From: Spirochaetales bacterium
GTDB taxonomy: Bacteria > Spirochaetota > Spirochaetia > Sphaerochaetales > Sphaerochaetaceae
Direction of reading: 5' to 3'
NCBI GenBank assembly: GCA_012838895.1
Contig: DUOJ01000132.1
Location: 1 to 64,000 of the forward strand
Length of the DNA stretch: 64,000 nt
In this document: piece after piece, positions 1 to 9,065 of the stretch
How positions within the stretch are numbered: position 1 is the first letter of the stretch
How the letters are laid out: the number at the start of each line of letters is the position of its first letter
Position numbers and translations under genes: made by a program
The notes under the pieces: generated by a model
Seen by the model: the letters and a program-made list of their open reading frames with translations, nothing else
Told to the model about the DNA's origin: nothing
Database searches by the model: none

Positions 1-1
1 G

Positions 2-1924
2 AGGATTGTCTCTAAAGATGTCCCCGAATCACTCGCCTCAAAGCGCCTCTTAGCCCTCGACTTAGGGGCCCTCATTGCTGGTGCAAAATTTAGAGGTGAG
101 TTTGAAGAGCGCCTTAAAGCGGTAATCAACGAAGTGATTGCCTCCAATGGGGAGATTATCCTCTTTATTGATGAGCTTCATACTCTGGTGGGGGCCGGAG
201 CTGCTGAAGGGTCTACCGATGCTTCCAACCTCTTAAAGCCTGCTTTGGCGAGGGGTGAGCTGAGAGCTGTAGGGGCGACAACCCTCGATGAGTACCGCCA
301 ATACATCGAAACAGATAAAGCCCTAGAACGACGTTTCCAGCCAGTTTTAGTGCAGGAGCCTAACGTTGAGAACACGATTGCTATCCTTAGAGGTCTCAAA
401 GAGCGCTACGAAGTGCACCATGGGGTGCGAATCAAAGATGAGGCACTAGTAGCTGCGGCTCTCCTCTCTGACCGCTATATCACAGCCCGTTTCCTCCCTG
501 ACAAAGCCATTGACCTAGTCGATGAGGCAGCCAGCCAACTCAAGATGGAGATTGAGAGCCAGCCGGTGGAACTCGACCAAATTGAGCGCAAGATTTTACA
601 ACTCAATATTGAAGAGCAGGCCCTCCAACGGGAGACCGATAAGAGCTCCCTTAAGCGGTTGGAGAAGATTAAAGATGAGGTGGCTAAGCTAGAGGTTCAG
701 CGCAATAAATTAGATGAGCAATGGCAAGGTGAGAAGAGGGCAATCTCCTCTATCCGTGAGAAGAAAGCCCAACTTGAGCAACTCAAAGTTGAAGAGGTGC
801 AAAGTGAACGCGACGGCAATCTTGCCCGAGCCGCTGAGATTAAACATGGCTTAATCCCCTCTCTCTCCAAAGAGATTGAAGAGCAAGGCAAGCTCCTTGA
901 CACCAAAGAGGGGACCCACCGCCTCTTGAGAGAAGAGGTGGGGGATGATGATATCGCCCAGATTGTCTCCAATTGGACCGGCATTCCTGTCTCTAAGATG
1001 CTCTCTTCGGAGATGGAGAAATACCTCCACCTTGAGGATACTCTAGGGGAGCGAGTCATTGGCCAAGAGGATGCCATTAGGGCCGTCAGTAACGCTATTA
1101 GGCGTAACAAGACAGGCATTGGGGATGAGAAGCGCCCCTTGGGTTCTTTCCTCTTCGCTGGACCCACCGGGGTAGGAAAGACTGAGCTGGCTAAAGTATT
1201 GGCCTCGTTCCTCTTCAGTGATGAGAAAGCCCTCACCCGAATCGATATGAGTGAATATATGGAGAAGTTCTCCGTTAGCCGTCTCATTGGAGCGCCCCCC
1301 GGCTATGTGGGTTACGACCAAGGGGGACAGCTTACAGAAGTTGTACGCCGACGCCCCTACTCGGTAATTCTCTTTGATGAGATAGAGAAGGCCCACCCCG
1401 ATGTCTTTAATGTCCTCCTTCAAGTCCTGGACGATGGACGCCTAACCGATGGGCAGGGGAGGGTGGTCGATTTCACCAACACCATTATTATTATGACGAG
1501 TAACTTGGGGAGTGACCTTCTCCTTACGGCCACCACCTTCCAAGAGGCTAAAGAGGCCGTTGAGAGGGTAATCTCCAAAGCTTTCAAGCCCGAGTTTATC
1601 AACCGGATTGATGAGATAATCGTCTTCCACCGCTTAGAGAAGGAACAAATTAGACGTATCGTTGAGCTCCAATTAGCCCTCCTTAAAGGGAGGTTAGCCC
1701 TCAGGTCTCTCAAACTCGAGTGGGATAGTAGTGCCCTCGACCTCTTAGCAGAGGTGGGTTACAACCCCAACTTTGGGGCACGTCCCGTTAAACGGGCTAT
1801 CCAAGACCTAATTGAGAACCAGCTAGCTAGCCAAATTTTAGCCGGAGAGTTTGTTGATGGGGACACCATTGTGGCAAGTAAAGGGGAGGGGCAAACAATA
1901 AAACTCATTCGCCATAGAGGGTAA
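2..1924 (+). CDS. clpB: ATP-dependent chaperone ClpB, 5' truncated by window edge
   Basis: Frame 2 is open from base 2 ([33 protein letters not shown]), continuous with the listed 134..1924 ORF; NBD1 Walker [14 protein letters not shown]-domain coiled coil, NBD2 [12 protein letters not shown]. Confidence 0.96.
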   Translation, partial: RIVSKDVPESLASKRLLALDLGALIAGAKFRGEFEERLKAVINEVIASNGEIILFIDELHTLVGAGAAEGSTDASNLLKPALARGELRAVGATTLDEYRQYIETDKALERRFQPVLVQEPNVENTIAILRGLKERYEVHHGVRIKDEALVAAALLSDRYITARFLPDKAIDLVDEAASQLKMEIESQPVELDQIERKILQLNIEEQALQRETDKSSLKRLEKIKDEVAKLEVQRNKLDEQWQGEKRAISSIREKKAQLEQLKVEEVQSERDGNLARAAEIKHGLIPSLSKEIEEQGKLLDTKEGTHRLLREEVGDDDIAQIVSNWTGIPVSKMLSSEMEKYLHLEDTLGERVIGQEDAIRAVSNAIRRNKTGIGDEKRPLGSFLFAGPTGVGKTELAKVLASFLFSDEKALTRIDMSEYMEKFSVSRLIGAPPGYVGYDQGGQLTEVVRRRPYSVILFDEIEKAHPDVFNVLLQVLDDGRLTDGQGRVVDFTNTIIIMTSNLGSDLLLTATTFQEAKEAVERVISKAFKPEFINRIDEIIVFHRLEKEQIRRIVELQLALLKGRLALRSLKLEWDSSALDLLAEVGYNPNFGARPVKRAIQDLIENQLASQILAGEFVDGDTIVASKGEGQTIKLIRHRG

Positions 1925-2483
1925 TGAGACGTTTGTAGGCCTCTGGAGTGTCGATATCGGTGACCCAAGCTGGATCGTCACTCATGTAGTGGTAGACCTT
2001 TCTCCCCTCTAGAAGGGAGTGGACCGACGAATCTTGGGGAGCTTCGCTAATGGCAAGTGCTATGGGAGGGGTACACAAGACGGGGTGACCCGGGTTACCT
2101 TGGTGGAAAGGGCGTACCACTTCCCATCCAGAGAGGACCTCTAACAACTGGCGATAGTGCTCCCCCCGAATGAGGGGGAGGTCTCCCAAAGCTAAAAAGA
2201 AGGGGCCCTCTTGAGAGAGGTGGGCTACTCCCAATTGGGTTGAGTAGAACTGTCCCCGCTCAGGGTGACTATTTTCAACTACGATGAGTCGGTCGTTAAA
2301 CTGTTCAAGATAGGGGGTAATTAGCTCTCTTGTCTCTAGGCTAGTTACGACAATAACTCTTGATGACCCCTCTAAAGCCCCTTTGAGGGCGTGACTTAAG
2401 AGGGGTTCTCCTTTTAGGGGAAGGTGGAGTTTACACCCCCCCATCCTCTTTGAGCAACCAGCTGCTAGAACGACTGTTTCCAT
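1905..2483 (-). CDS. MobA/MocA-like nucleotidyltransferase
   Basis: N-terminal [30 protein letters not shown] and [13 protein letters not shown] motifs of NTP-transferase family. Confidence 0.8.
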   Translation of the reverse strand: METVVLAAGCSKRMGGCKLHLPLKGEPLLSHALKGALEGSSRVIVVTSLETRELITPYLEQFNDRLIVVENSHPERGQFYSTQLGVAHLSQEGPFFLALGDLPLIRGEHYRQLLEVLSGWEVVRPFHQGNPGHPVLCTPPIALAISEAPQDSSVHSLLEGRKVYHYMSDDPAWVTDIDTPEAYKRLITLYGE

Positions 2484-2537
2484 CGCTACAGATTAACATG
2501 ATTGCCTAAACATTACCATTCTGATTATACTCCGAGC

Positions 2538-3275
2538 ATGATTGCCGTCTATATTAATTGCATCGCGATTATTGTGGGAACTCTTATTGGCCTCTTAATT
2601 GGCTCGCGCCTTAAAGAGGGGTTTAAAGAGGTTGTTTTTGCTAGTTCAGGTCTGGTGACACTCATCATCGGAATCAATATGGCACTAGAGACCCAAAGCT
2701 ACCTAGTCCTCCTCTTCTCCGTTATTGTGGGGGGGCTAGTGGGTTACATCCTAGGGATTGAGCGGGGGATTCTCCGCCTTGGTGATTGGATGGAGCGCAA
2801 GGGGAGTCGCTCTAAAGTTGAGGGCGTTGAAGAGAAGGGGGGCTCCCTTTTTGCCCGTGGTTTTCTCAATGCCTCGGTTCTCTTCTGTTCCGGTGCTATG
2901 TCGGTGGTTGGCTCAATTGCAGCCGGCACCCAAGGGGACTACACCCTAATCTTAATTAAATCGGTAATGGACGGGGCGATGGCTATTGTTTTTGCCTCGG
3001 TCTACGGCATTGGAGTGATGGCTTCAATCGTGGTGGTACTACTCTACCAAGGGTTCTTCACCCTCGCTGGTGGGTGGATAGCCCCTCTCCTCGGAGAGGC
3101 TGGCTTGGTTGAACTCTCAGCGGCTGGAGGAATCCTCCTCATAATGATCGCCTTTGGTCTATTGAAGGTGAAAGAGTTCAAGACGGGGAACTTTATCCCC
3201 GCCCTCCTCTTTGCCCCCTTCTTCAGTGCACTGGGGGCATGGATTACTAGGGTTGTCCCTTTTCTAGGGAGCTAA
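2538..3275 (+). CDS. DUF554 family membrane protein
   Basis: MIAVYINCIAIIVGTLIGLLIGSRLKEGFK start and multiple TM segments typical of DUF554/YdfK; start moved from 2502 to ATG 2538. Confidence 0.8.
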   Translation: MIAVYINCIAIIVGTLIGLLIGSRLKEGFKEVVFASSGLVTLIIGINMALETQSYLVLLFSVIVGGLVGYILGIERGILRLGDWMERKGSRSKVEGVEEKGGSLFARGFLNASVLFCSGAMSVVGSIAAGTQGDYTLILIKSVMDGAMAIVFASVYGIGVMASIVVVLLYQGFFTLAGGWIAPLLGEAGLVELSAAGGILLIMIAFGLLKVKEFKTGNFIPALLFAPFFSALGAWITRVVPFLGS

Positions 3276-5779
3276 CGTCTCTTACGGGCGCTATGTAGAG
3301 TAGAACTAGAAGACTCATCACGGGCGATTGGGAAACGTTTAGCCTTCCATACATCGTTGGTGTACTCCATAATGGTGCGGTCGCTTGAGAACTTACCCGA
3401 AGCTGCAATATTGAGAATCGCCTTCTTAGCCCACACCTCTTTGTGGTTGAGGTAGAGGTCGAAAGCCTCTTCCCGTTTATCAGAGTAGCTACGCAGGTCG
3501 GCTAGGTGGAAATAGCGGTCGTCGTGGAGAAGGGCGTGCTCAAGGGGGGCAAAGATATTCCCCTCCAAGAGGTTGAAGTACCCCGAAAGCAGAAGGTCCA
3601 TAGCCGCCTTAATCTCGCTATCTCCTTTAATCCAGTCGTAGGGGTCGTAGTTGTGACTTAGGGCATTAATCTCCTCAGCCGAGTGGCCAAAGATAAACAT
3701 CTCTTCTCTGCCTACCTCTTCCGCCATCTCAACGGTAGCCCCATCCATCGTTCCAATAGTGAGAGCTCCGTTACACATAAATTTCATATTCCCCGTCCCC
3801 GAAGCCTCAAAACCGGCTGTTGAAATTTGCTCAGAGAGGTCGCTGGCAGGGATTAGGTATTCAGCCATGGTGACGCGGTAGTTGGGGAGGAAGTGGACAT
3901 TGAGAATCTCGTTGACATCCGGGTCGTTGTTGATTGTCTTGGCGATGTTGTTAATCAGTTTGATTATTAACTTGGCATTGACGTAACCGGGAGCCGCTTT
4001 TCCGCCGAAGATGAAAGTTGTGGGAGGGATGTTTTCCCCGCGCCCCTCCTTCACCTTCTGGTAGAGGATTATTAAGTTGAGGGCATTTAAAAGTTGCCTC
4101 TTATATTCGTGAATCCTCTTAACTTGGACCGAGAACATTGTATTGGGGTTTAGAACAATACTGCAGTCTTGTTTAAGAAACTCAACCGCCCGCTCTTTGT
4201 TCTTCTGTTTTATCATCAGGAAGTCTTCTTGAAATCCCTTATCGTCACCAAAGGGTTTCAGTTTAGCAATCTGCTGGTAGTCGGTAATCCACCCATCGCC
4301 GATTGCTTCACTGATTTTAGATGACAAGAGGGGGTTGGCATCGAGGAGCCAGCGCCGCTGGGTGATACCGTTAGTTTTATTGTTAAACCTATCGGGGAAG
4401 ACCGTTGCAAACTCAGGAAACATCCTCTCTTTCAAGAGGCGGGAGTGGAGTTGAGCCACCCCGTTGGTTGAGTGGGAGCCGATGATTGAGAGGTTGGCCA
4501 TTCTGATCTGTTTATGGTCCCCCTCCTCAACGATACTGAGGCGCTCAATAGCCTTACTATCGTAGGGGAAGTAGGTGTGGGCCCGCTGCAGGAAGCGTTG
4601 GTTAATTTCGTAGATTATCTGGAGGTGGCGGGGAAGAAGGGACTCAAGCATACTTATAGGCCACTTCTCTAGAGCTTCGGGCATTAGGGTGTGGTTGGTA
4701 TACCCCATCGTCTTGACGGTAATATCCCACGCCTCATCCCACTCGAGGTGTTCAAGGTCGATTAAAATCCGCATCAACTCGGGGATGGCAAGGGAGGGGT
4801 GGGTGTCGTTGAGTTGGATAGCAGCGTAGTTGGGGAACTTGCTCCACGGCTCCTTTTCCCTTCTGAAGCGCTCGATAATATCGGCAAGGGAGCAGGCTAC
4901 GAAGAAATATTGTTGTTTTAGACGCAGCTCCTTTCCCATATAGAGGGTATCGTTGGGGTAGAGAACCTGCGACAGATTCTCCGCTAAGATCTTTGACCTG
5001 ACTGCTTGGATATAGTCCCCTTCGTTAAACTCTTGGAAGTTAAACTCATCGGTTGCTTTGGCACTCCACAAGCGGAGGGTGTTGATGGTGGAGCCACCAT
5101 AACCGACAATGGGCATGTCGTAGGCAATTCCTAACACCTGTTCATCACTCACCCATTTGTAGTGGTCGCGTCCCCCCTCTCGGATATAGTGTACTTCACC
5201 CCCAAAGTTGACCACATAACAGCGATCTTCCCTAATAATCTCCCAAGGGTTGCCGTAACGGAGCCAGTTGTCGGGGTGCTCTGTTTGCCACCCATTTGAC
5301 ATGCTCTGGCGGAATATGCCGTAGTTGTAGCGAATGCCATAGCCGATTGAGGGGATATCGAGGGTGGCGAGGGAGTCGAGGAAACAGGCCGCAAGGCGCC
5401 CCAGTCCCCCATTACCTAAGCCGGCATCGCTCTCAACTTCTATAAACTCCTCCCAGGTGTAGCCGAGATCGCGTACAGCGGCTTTAACCTCTTTTTCTAG
5501 GCGCAAGTTGATTACGTTGTTGGTCATCGCCCGCCCCATTAAAAACTCTAATGAGAGGTAGTAGACCCTTTTTGCCCCAGCTTGGCTCTGGGTAGAACGA
5601 CTTTGGTGCCACTGGTGGATAATCCGGTCGCGTATTGAGAGGGCTAGGGCTGTGTAGCGGGCGATACTGGTGTTGTGGTATTCGTCGGCGTCTAGACTAT
5701 ATTTTAAGTGCTCAGCAAAATCGAGGATTAGGGCCTCTTTAGTGGGTGAGAATCGGGTGTTGTGTTCTTTGTTAGTCAT
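3272..5779 (-). CDS. glgP: glycogen/starch/alpha-glucan phosphorylase
   Basis: 835 aa; PLP motif EASGTGNMKFMCNGALTIGTMDGATVEM; YYLSLEFLMGRAMTNNVINL. Confidence 0.97.
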   Translation of the reverse strand: MTNKEHNTRFSPTKEALILDFAEHLKYSLDADEYHNTSIARYTALALSIRDRIIHQWHQSRSTQSQAGAKRVYYLSLEFLMGRAMTNNVINLRLEKEVKAAVRDLGYTWEEFIEVESDAGLGNGGLGRLAACFLDSLATLDIPSIGYGIRYNYGIFRQSMSNGWQTEHPDNWLRYGNPWEIIREDRCYVVNFGGEVHYIREGGRDHYKWVSDEQVLGIAYDMPIVGYGGSTINTLRLWSAKATDEFNFQEFNEGDYIQAVRSKILAENLSQVLYPNDTLYMGKELRLKQQYFFVACSLADIIERFRREKEPWSKFPNYAAIQLNDTHPSLAIPELMRILIDLEHLEWDEAWDITVKTMGYTNHTLMPEALEKWPISMLESLLPRHLQIIYEINQRFLQRAHTYFPYDSKAIERLSIVEEGDHKQIRMANLSIIGSHSTNGVAQLHSRLLKERMFPEFATVFPDRFNNKTNGITQRRWLLDANPLLSSKISEAIGDGWITDYQQIAKLKPFGDDKGFQEDFLMIKQKNKERAVEFLKQDCSIVLNPNTMFSVQVKRIHEYKRQLLNALNLIILYQKVKEGRGENIPPTTFIFGGKAAPGYVNAKLIIKLINNIAKTINNDPDVNEILNVHFLPNYRVTMAEYLIPASDLSEQISTAGFEASGTGNMKFMCNGALTIGTMDGATVEMAEEVGREEMFIFGHSAEEINALSHNYDPYDWIKGDSEIKAAMDLLLSGYFNLLEGNIFAPLEHALLHDDRYFHLADLRSYSDKREEAFDLYLNHKEVWAKKAILNIAASGKFSSDRTIMEYTNDVWKAKRFPIARDESSSSTLHSARKRR

Positions 5780-5822
5780 ATTGATCCTTTAGCATAATAG
5801 AGTTAACTAAATTTTAGGCCTT

Positions 5823-5852
5823 ATGATACTCTAATTGGTTGAATAGTATCAA
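5823..5852 (-). promoter_or_regulatory. candidate glgP promoter overlapped by inverted repeat
   Basis: Minus strand TTGATA-18-TATCAT; TGATACT (5824-5830) / AGTATCA (5845-5851) inverted repeat coincides with both hexamers. Confidence 0.4.
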
Positions 5853-5885
5853 CAGCTCCTAGAGAGAGCCAAAAGAGGCGTTAGC

Positions 5886-6980
5886 TCAACCTCTCCAAAT
5901 TTGCATAGTGGCCAGCTTATTGTTAATTTTAGCTAAGTCAAAGGTCTTATCTTCGGCATTCTCTAACCAGGCAATAGTGTCGTCATAATCGGGGTCGTTG
6001 GGATTGTTGGCCACTTCAAGTAGATATGCATAGCCCGATACACCTCCGGAGTCTTCTGGGGGAGGGGTCCCTTCTCCCTCTATGCAAGTGGGGAAATCTT
6101 TTGAGTAGTTGTCTCTAATTGCGACCAGTTCTATCGCATGTGTCCAATTGTCCCCCAAGTCGTAGTGGTAGATAATGTGGTTATATTTAGGGAAAATTTC
6201 TGCGAGTGTAACACAGAAGTCTAGTTGATAGCGGTATTGTCTAAAGTAAAATTCTATATCGTCACACTCTAGACTATAAAGCGGTAGCCCTTGTGAACTC
6301 CATTCAATCCAAAAGTTGTGTAGATGATACCCTTCCCAACCGAATAGGGTTTGTATTACGGTGTGCAAATTCCGAAAGGTGTAGTGAAGGGGAACCAAAA
6401 CTCGCCGTCTACAAGCTGAGTTTAACTCGAGAGTAATCTCCAGTTCCACCACTTGGCAACGGTGTATATTCTCCCCATACCTTGCTTTAACTTCTTCAAG
6501 GAATTTGTCTTTAATTAGACGGTAATTATCGCCAAAATGTCGGTAAGTGTTGTTCAAAAAGTGGTTTAAATGGGACTGTAGGAGTCGGGAAGGGTCAATC
6601 ATATCGCCATAATAGTAGAGGCGTTCTCGTAGGTGATTAAGGTTGGCCAAGACTTTAGCATTACGTGTTTTGGTAAATTCTACGGCCACACTACACGCTT
6701 CAAGATATTTGTCGATTATTTGAGAGTCGATACACTCTTCCTTAAAACAGGAGTATATCCCCTCTAAAAAGAGGGAATGTATGTTCTTAAGGTCCCCCTT
6801 CTTAATCCCATAGATTACAAACCCATAGGAAGATGCGTCGTTGGATACTATAATTGTATGGCGTCGGTTTAAATTAAAAATAGAGGCGGTCCAACAATAA
6901 AACGGATCTATAGAGTTATCTATAGGTTGTGGAGCTACCCCTAAATAGTCTATTAATTTTTTGGTACACCCTATTTGCAT
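5886..6980 (-). CDS. two-domain protein: DUF6933-like N-terminus plus plasmid pRiA4b ORF-3-like C-terminus
   Basis: N-term MQIGCTKKLIDYLG..HTIIVSNDASSYGFVIYGIKKGDLKN; C-term RRVLVPLHYTFRNLHTVIQTLFGWEGYHLHNFWI..YDLGDNWTHAIELV..CIEGEGTPPPEDSGGVSGYAYLLE. Family names from recall. Confidence 0.7.
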   Translation of the reverse strand: MQIGCTKKLIDYLGVAPQPIDNSIDPFYCWTASIFNLNRRHTIIVSNDASSYGFVIYGIKKGDLKNIHSLFLEGIYSCFKEECIDSQIIDKYLEACSVAVEFTKTRNAKVLANLNHLRERLYYYGDMIDPSRLLQSHLNHFLNNTYRHFGDNYRLIKDKFLEEVKARYGENIHRCQVVELEITLELNSACRRRVLVPLHYTFRNLHTVIQTLFGWEGYHLHNFWIEWSSQGLPLYSLECDDIEFYFRQYRYQLDFCVTLAEIFPKYNHIIYHYDLGDNWTHAIELVAIRDNYSKDFPTCIEGEGTPPPEDSGGVSGYAYLLEVANNPNDPDYDDTIAWLENAEDKTFDLAKINNKLATMQIWRG

Positions 6981-7281
6981 TCCAGTCTCCTTGTTATTTT
7001 ACTCACTACTATTCTCTAGCCTCTAGAGACCTCCGTCAAGATTTATTAAAATAGCGCTATAACGATTGGCGTTTTGAAGTCTTGGAAGTATATCATAGTG
7101 ACGGTTTACTGTTTAGCGAAATGTGAAAGAGAGGTGGAGAGGTGTCAGATAGTTGAGATAGAAGATGATAGGTCTTAGGAGTGGTGTAGTAGTAATTTCA
7201 GACAGCGTTGTGTTAGTTGACTCTCTTTCTAAGAAAGAATCATTAAAGACTACCCACCCCTCCCAAATAATCAGACCTCTA

Positions 7282-7310
7282 TTGACAAAAAGAGGGTGAT
7301 TTGCTATTTT
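7282..7310 (+). promoter_or_regulatory. sigma70-type promoter for tRNA-Thr/rpmG/secE/nusG transcription unit
   Basis: TTGACA (7282-7287) - 17 nt - TATTTT (7305-7310), upstream of the tRNA at 7368. Confidence 0.65.
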
Positions 7311-7367
7311 GACATCTGCTCAACTGCTAAGATGGTAAAACTGCGGTAGTTTGGACAAGTTTTATTT

Positions 7368-7440
7368 GCCCTTGTAGCTCAGCCGGCAGAGCACCACCAT
7401 GGTAAGGTGGGGGTCATCGGTTCGAATCCGATCGAGGGCT
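7368..7440 (+). tRNA. tRNA-Thr (anticodon GGT)
   Basis: Cloverleaf: acceptor GCCCTTG/CGAGGGC, anticodon stem CCACC/GGTGG with loop ATGGTAA, T-arm ATCGG-TTCGAAT-CCGAT. Confidence 0.93.
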
Positions 7441-7483
7441 TAATTTTTGTTTAGATAGTCGATTAGTCGACGAGGAGTTATAG

Positions 7484-7666
7484 ATGGCTGGTGGCGCTAA
7501 GAAAAAAGGACCTGTTGAAAAAATAGCTCTCCAATGCACCGAGTGTAAACGGAGAAATTATACTACAGAGAAGAACCGGAGAAACACTCCTGAAAAGTTT
7601 GAGATGAGTAAGTATTGTCCCTTTGATAGGAAGCATACTCTCCATCGGGAGACTAAGGTAAAATAA
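7484..7666 (+). CDS. rpmG: 50S ribosomal protein L33
   Basis: [41 protein letters not shown]. Confidence 0.95.
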   Translation: MAGGAKKKGPVEKIALQCTECKRRNYTTEKNRRNTPEKFEMSKYCPFDRKHTLHRETKVK

Positions 7667-7683
7667 CCGAGCGAGGGGCGAAT

Positions 7684-7757
7684 AGGTCAGTAGCTCCAAT
7701 GGCTAGAGCGCTGGTCTCCAAAACCAGATGTTGTAGGTTCGAGTCCTACCTGACCTG
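7684..7757 (+). tRNA. tRNA-Trp (anticodon CCA)
   Basis: Acceptor AGGTCAG/CTGACCT, anticodon stem CTGGT/ACCAG with loop CTCCAAA, T-arm GTAGG-TTCGAGT-CCTAC. Confidence 0.94.
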
Positions 7758-7784
7758 TTGGCCTGTCGAGCAAGGAGTAATTTG

Positions 7785-7964
7785 ATGAAAAAATTGATTC
7801 GCTATCTAAAGGAATCACGACTTGAATTAAAGAAGGTTGTTTGGCCTTCGCGAGAAGAGGTTCTATCCTCAACCAAAGTGGTACTCATCTCAACTGCCAT
7901 TTTTGCTATTGTTTTAGGGTTAGTCGATTTCTTGCTAGTCAAGGGTGTTGACTTAATTTTCTAG
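7785..7964 (+). CDS. secE: preprotein translocase subunit SecE
   Basis: MKKLIRYLKESRLELKKVVWPSREEVLSSTKVVL; start moved to ATG 7785 because the listed 7758 start abuts tRNA-Trp; directly upstream of nusG. Confidence 0.95.
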   Translation: MKKLIRYLKESRLELKKVVWPSREEVLSSTKVVLISTAIFAIVLGLVDFLLVKGVDLIF

Positions 7965-7972
7965 GAGTAGAC

Positions 7973-8530
7973 ATGGCAAAAGGGTGGTATGTAGTACATA
8001 CATATTCAGGTTACGAAAATAAGATAGAGAAAATAATCCGCAAGATGATGGAGAGTGATAACGAGTTTAACGATGTTGTCCTCGATGTCAAAGTGCCCAC
8101 CGAAGAGGTGGTTGAGGTTAAAGATGGGGTTAAGAAGACGGTCAAACGGAAGATCTTCCCCAGCTATATTTTAGTACAGATGGACCTCCCAGAGTTTCAG
8201 TGGGAGTTTTTCTGTTCGCAGGTTAAGAGAATTCAGGGAGTTACCGGTTTTGTCGGCTCTCTCGATGGGCGCAAGCCTACCCCCCTCTCCAACGAAGAGT
8301 TGAAGAGGATTTTACAGAAGACTGGTGAGATTAAGTCTGAGAAGGTGATTCGTCCCAAGCAAACCTTCAGTGAAGGTGAGCACGTTAAGATTATTGAGGG
8401 ACCCTTTGAGTCTTTCACCGGTACAATTGAAGAAGTTAATTTGGAGAAGGGACGCCTAAGGGTTCTAGTTGGCATATTTGGTCGCTCGACCCCGGTAGAG
8501 GTTGACTTTCTCCAGGTTGAAAAGATTTAG
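7973..8530 (+). CDS. nusG: transcription termination/antitermination protein NusG
   Basis: MAKGWYVVHTYSGYENKIEK; KOW region EGEHVKIIEGPFESFTGTIEEVN. Confidence 0.97.
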   Translation: MAKGWYVVHTYSGYENKIEKIIRKMMESDNEFNDVVLDVKVPTEEVVEVKDGVKKTVKRKIFPSYILVQMDLPEFQWEFFCSQVKRIQGVTGFVGSLDGRKPTPLSNEELKRILQKTGEIKSEKVIRPKQTFSEGEHVKIIEGPFESFTGTIEEVNLEKGRLRVLVGIFGRSTPVEVDFLQVEKI

Positions 8531-8545
8531 ATTTTTGAGAATATT

Positions 8546-8593
8546 CTCCCTCCGAGGTTCTCGGAAGGTGGGAGCTCCTTCGTAGAGAGGAGC
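8546..8593 (+). promoter_or_regulatory. structured nusG-rplK intergenic leader, two hairpins
   Basis: CTCCC-TCCGAG-GTT-CTCGGA-AGGT-GGGAG (8546-8574) and GCTCCT/AGGAGC (8574-8579/8588-8593). Confidence 0.5.
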
Positions 8594-8633
8594 GTTAATA
8601 CCAGCGCGAATAGACGCGTAAGGAGAGGTAAAT

Positions 8634-9065
8634 ATGGCTAAGAAGAAGGTGGCTGCAGTTATTAAGTTGCAGTGTCCCGCCCAGAAGGCTACGCCAGCAC
8701 CACCAATCGGCCCCGCTTTGGGTCCCCATGGTGTCAGCGCGCCCCAATTTGTTCAACAGTTCAACGACAGAACTAAGAACTTTGAAGCCGGACTCATTAT
8801 CCCGGTAGTAATCACCGTTTATGCTGACCGGACTTTCACTTTTATTCTAAAGACCCCGCCCGCTTCGGTTCTAATCAAAAAGGCGATAGGGATTGAGAAA
8901 GGCTCCGGTGTTCCCCACACTCAAAAAGTGGCGAAATTGAGCCAAGCTCAGCTAACTGAGATTGCCAAAACCAAGCTCCCCGACCTGACTGCGAACGATA
9001 TTGAGGCAGCTAAGAAGATTATTGCAGGCACCGCTAGGAGCATGGGAGTGGAGGTGCAGAAATGA
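8634..9065 (+). CDS. rplK: 50S ribosomal protein L11
   Basis: [34 protein letters not shown]. Confidence 0.98.
   Translation: MAKKKVAAVIKLQCPAQKATPAPPIGPALGPHGVSAPQFVQQFNDRTKNFEAGLIIPVVITVYADRTFTFILKTPPASVLIKKAIGIEKGSGVPHTQKVAKLSQAQLTEIAKTKLPDLTANDIEAAKKIIAGTARSMGVEVQK

Noticed and set aside
697-1287. 196-aa minus-strand ORF inside clpB
   Set aside because: Antisense to conserved ClpB sequence; no recognisable motif; GC-skewed codon shadow.
134-1924. Short ClpB isoform starting at 134
   Set aside because: Frame is open and ClpB-like upstream to base 2; listed start is only an artefact of the window edge.
5886-6980. Mobile element or defence island around the pRiA4b ORF-3-like gene
   Set aside because: No transposase, integrase, terminal inverted repeats or target duplications seen; neighbours are housekeeping genes.
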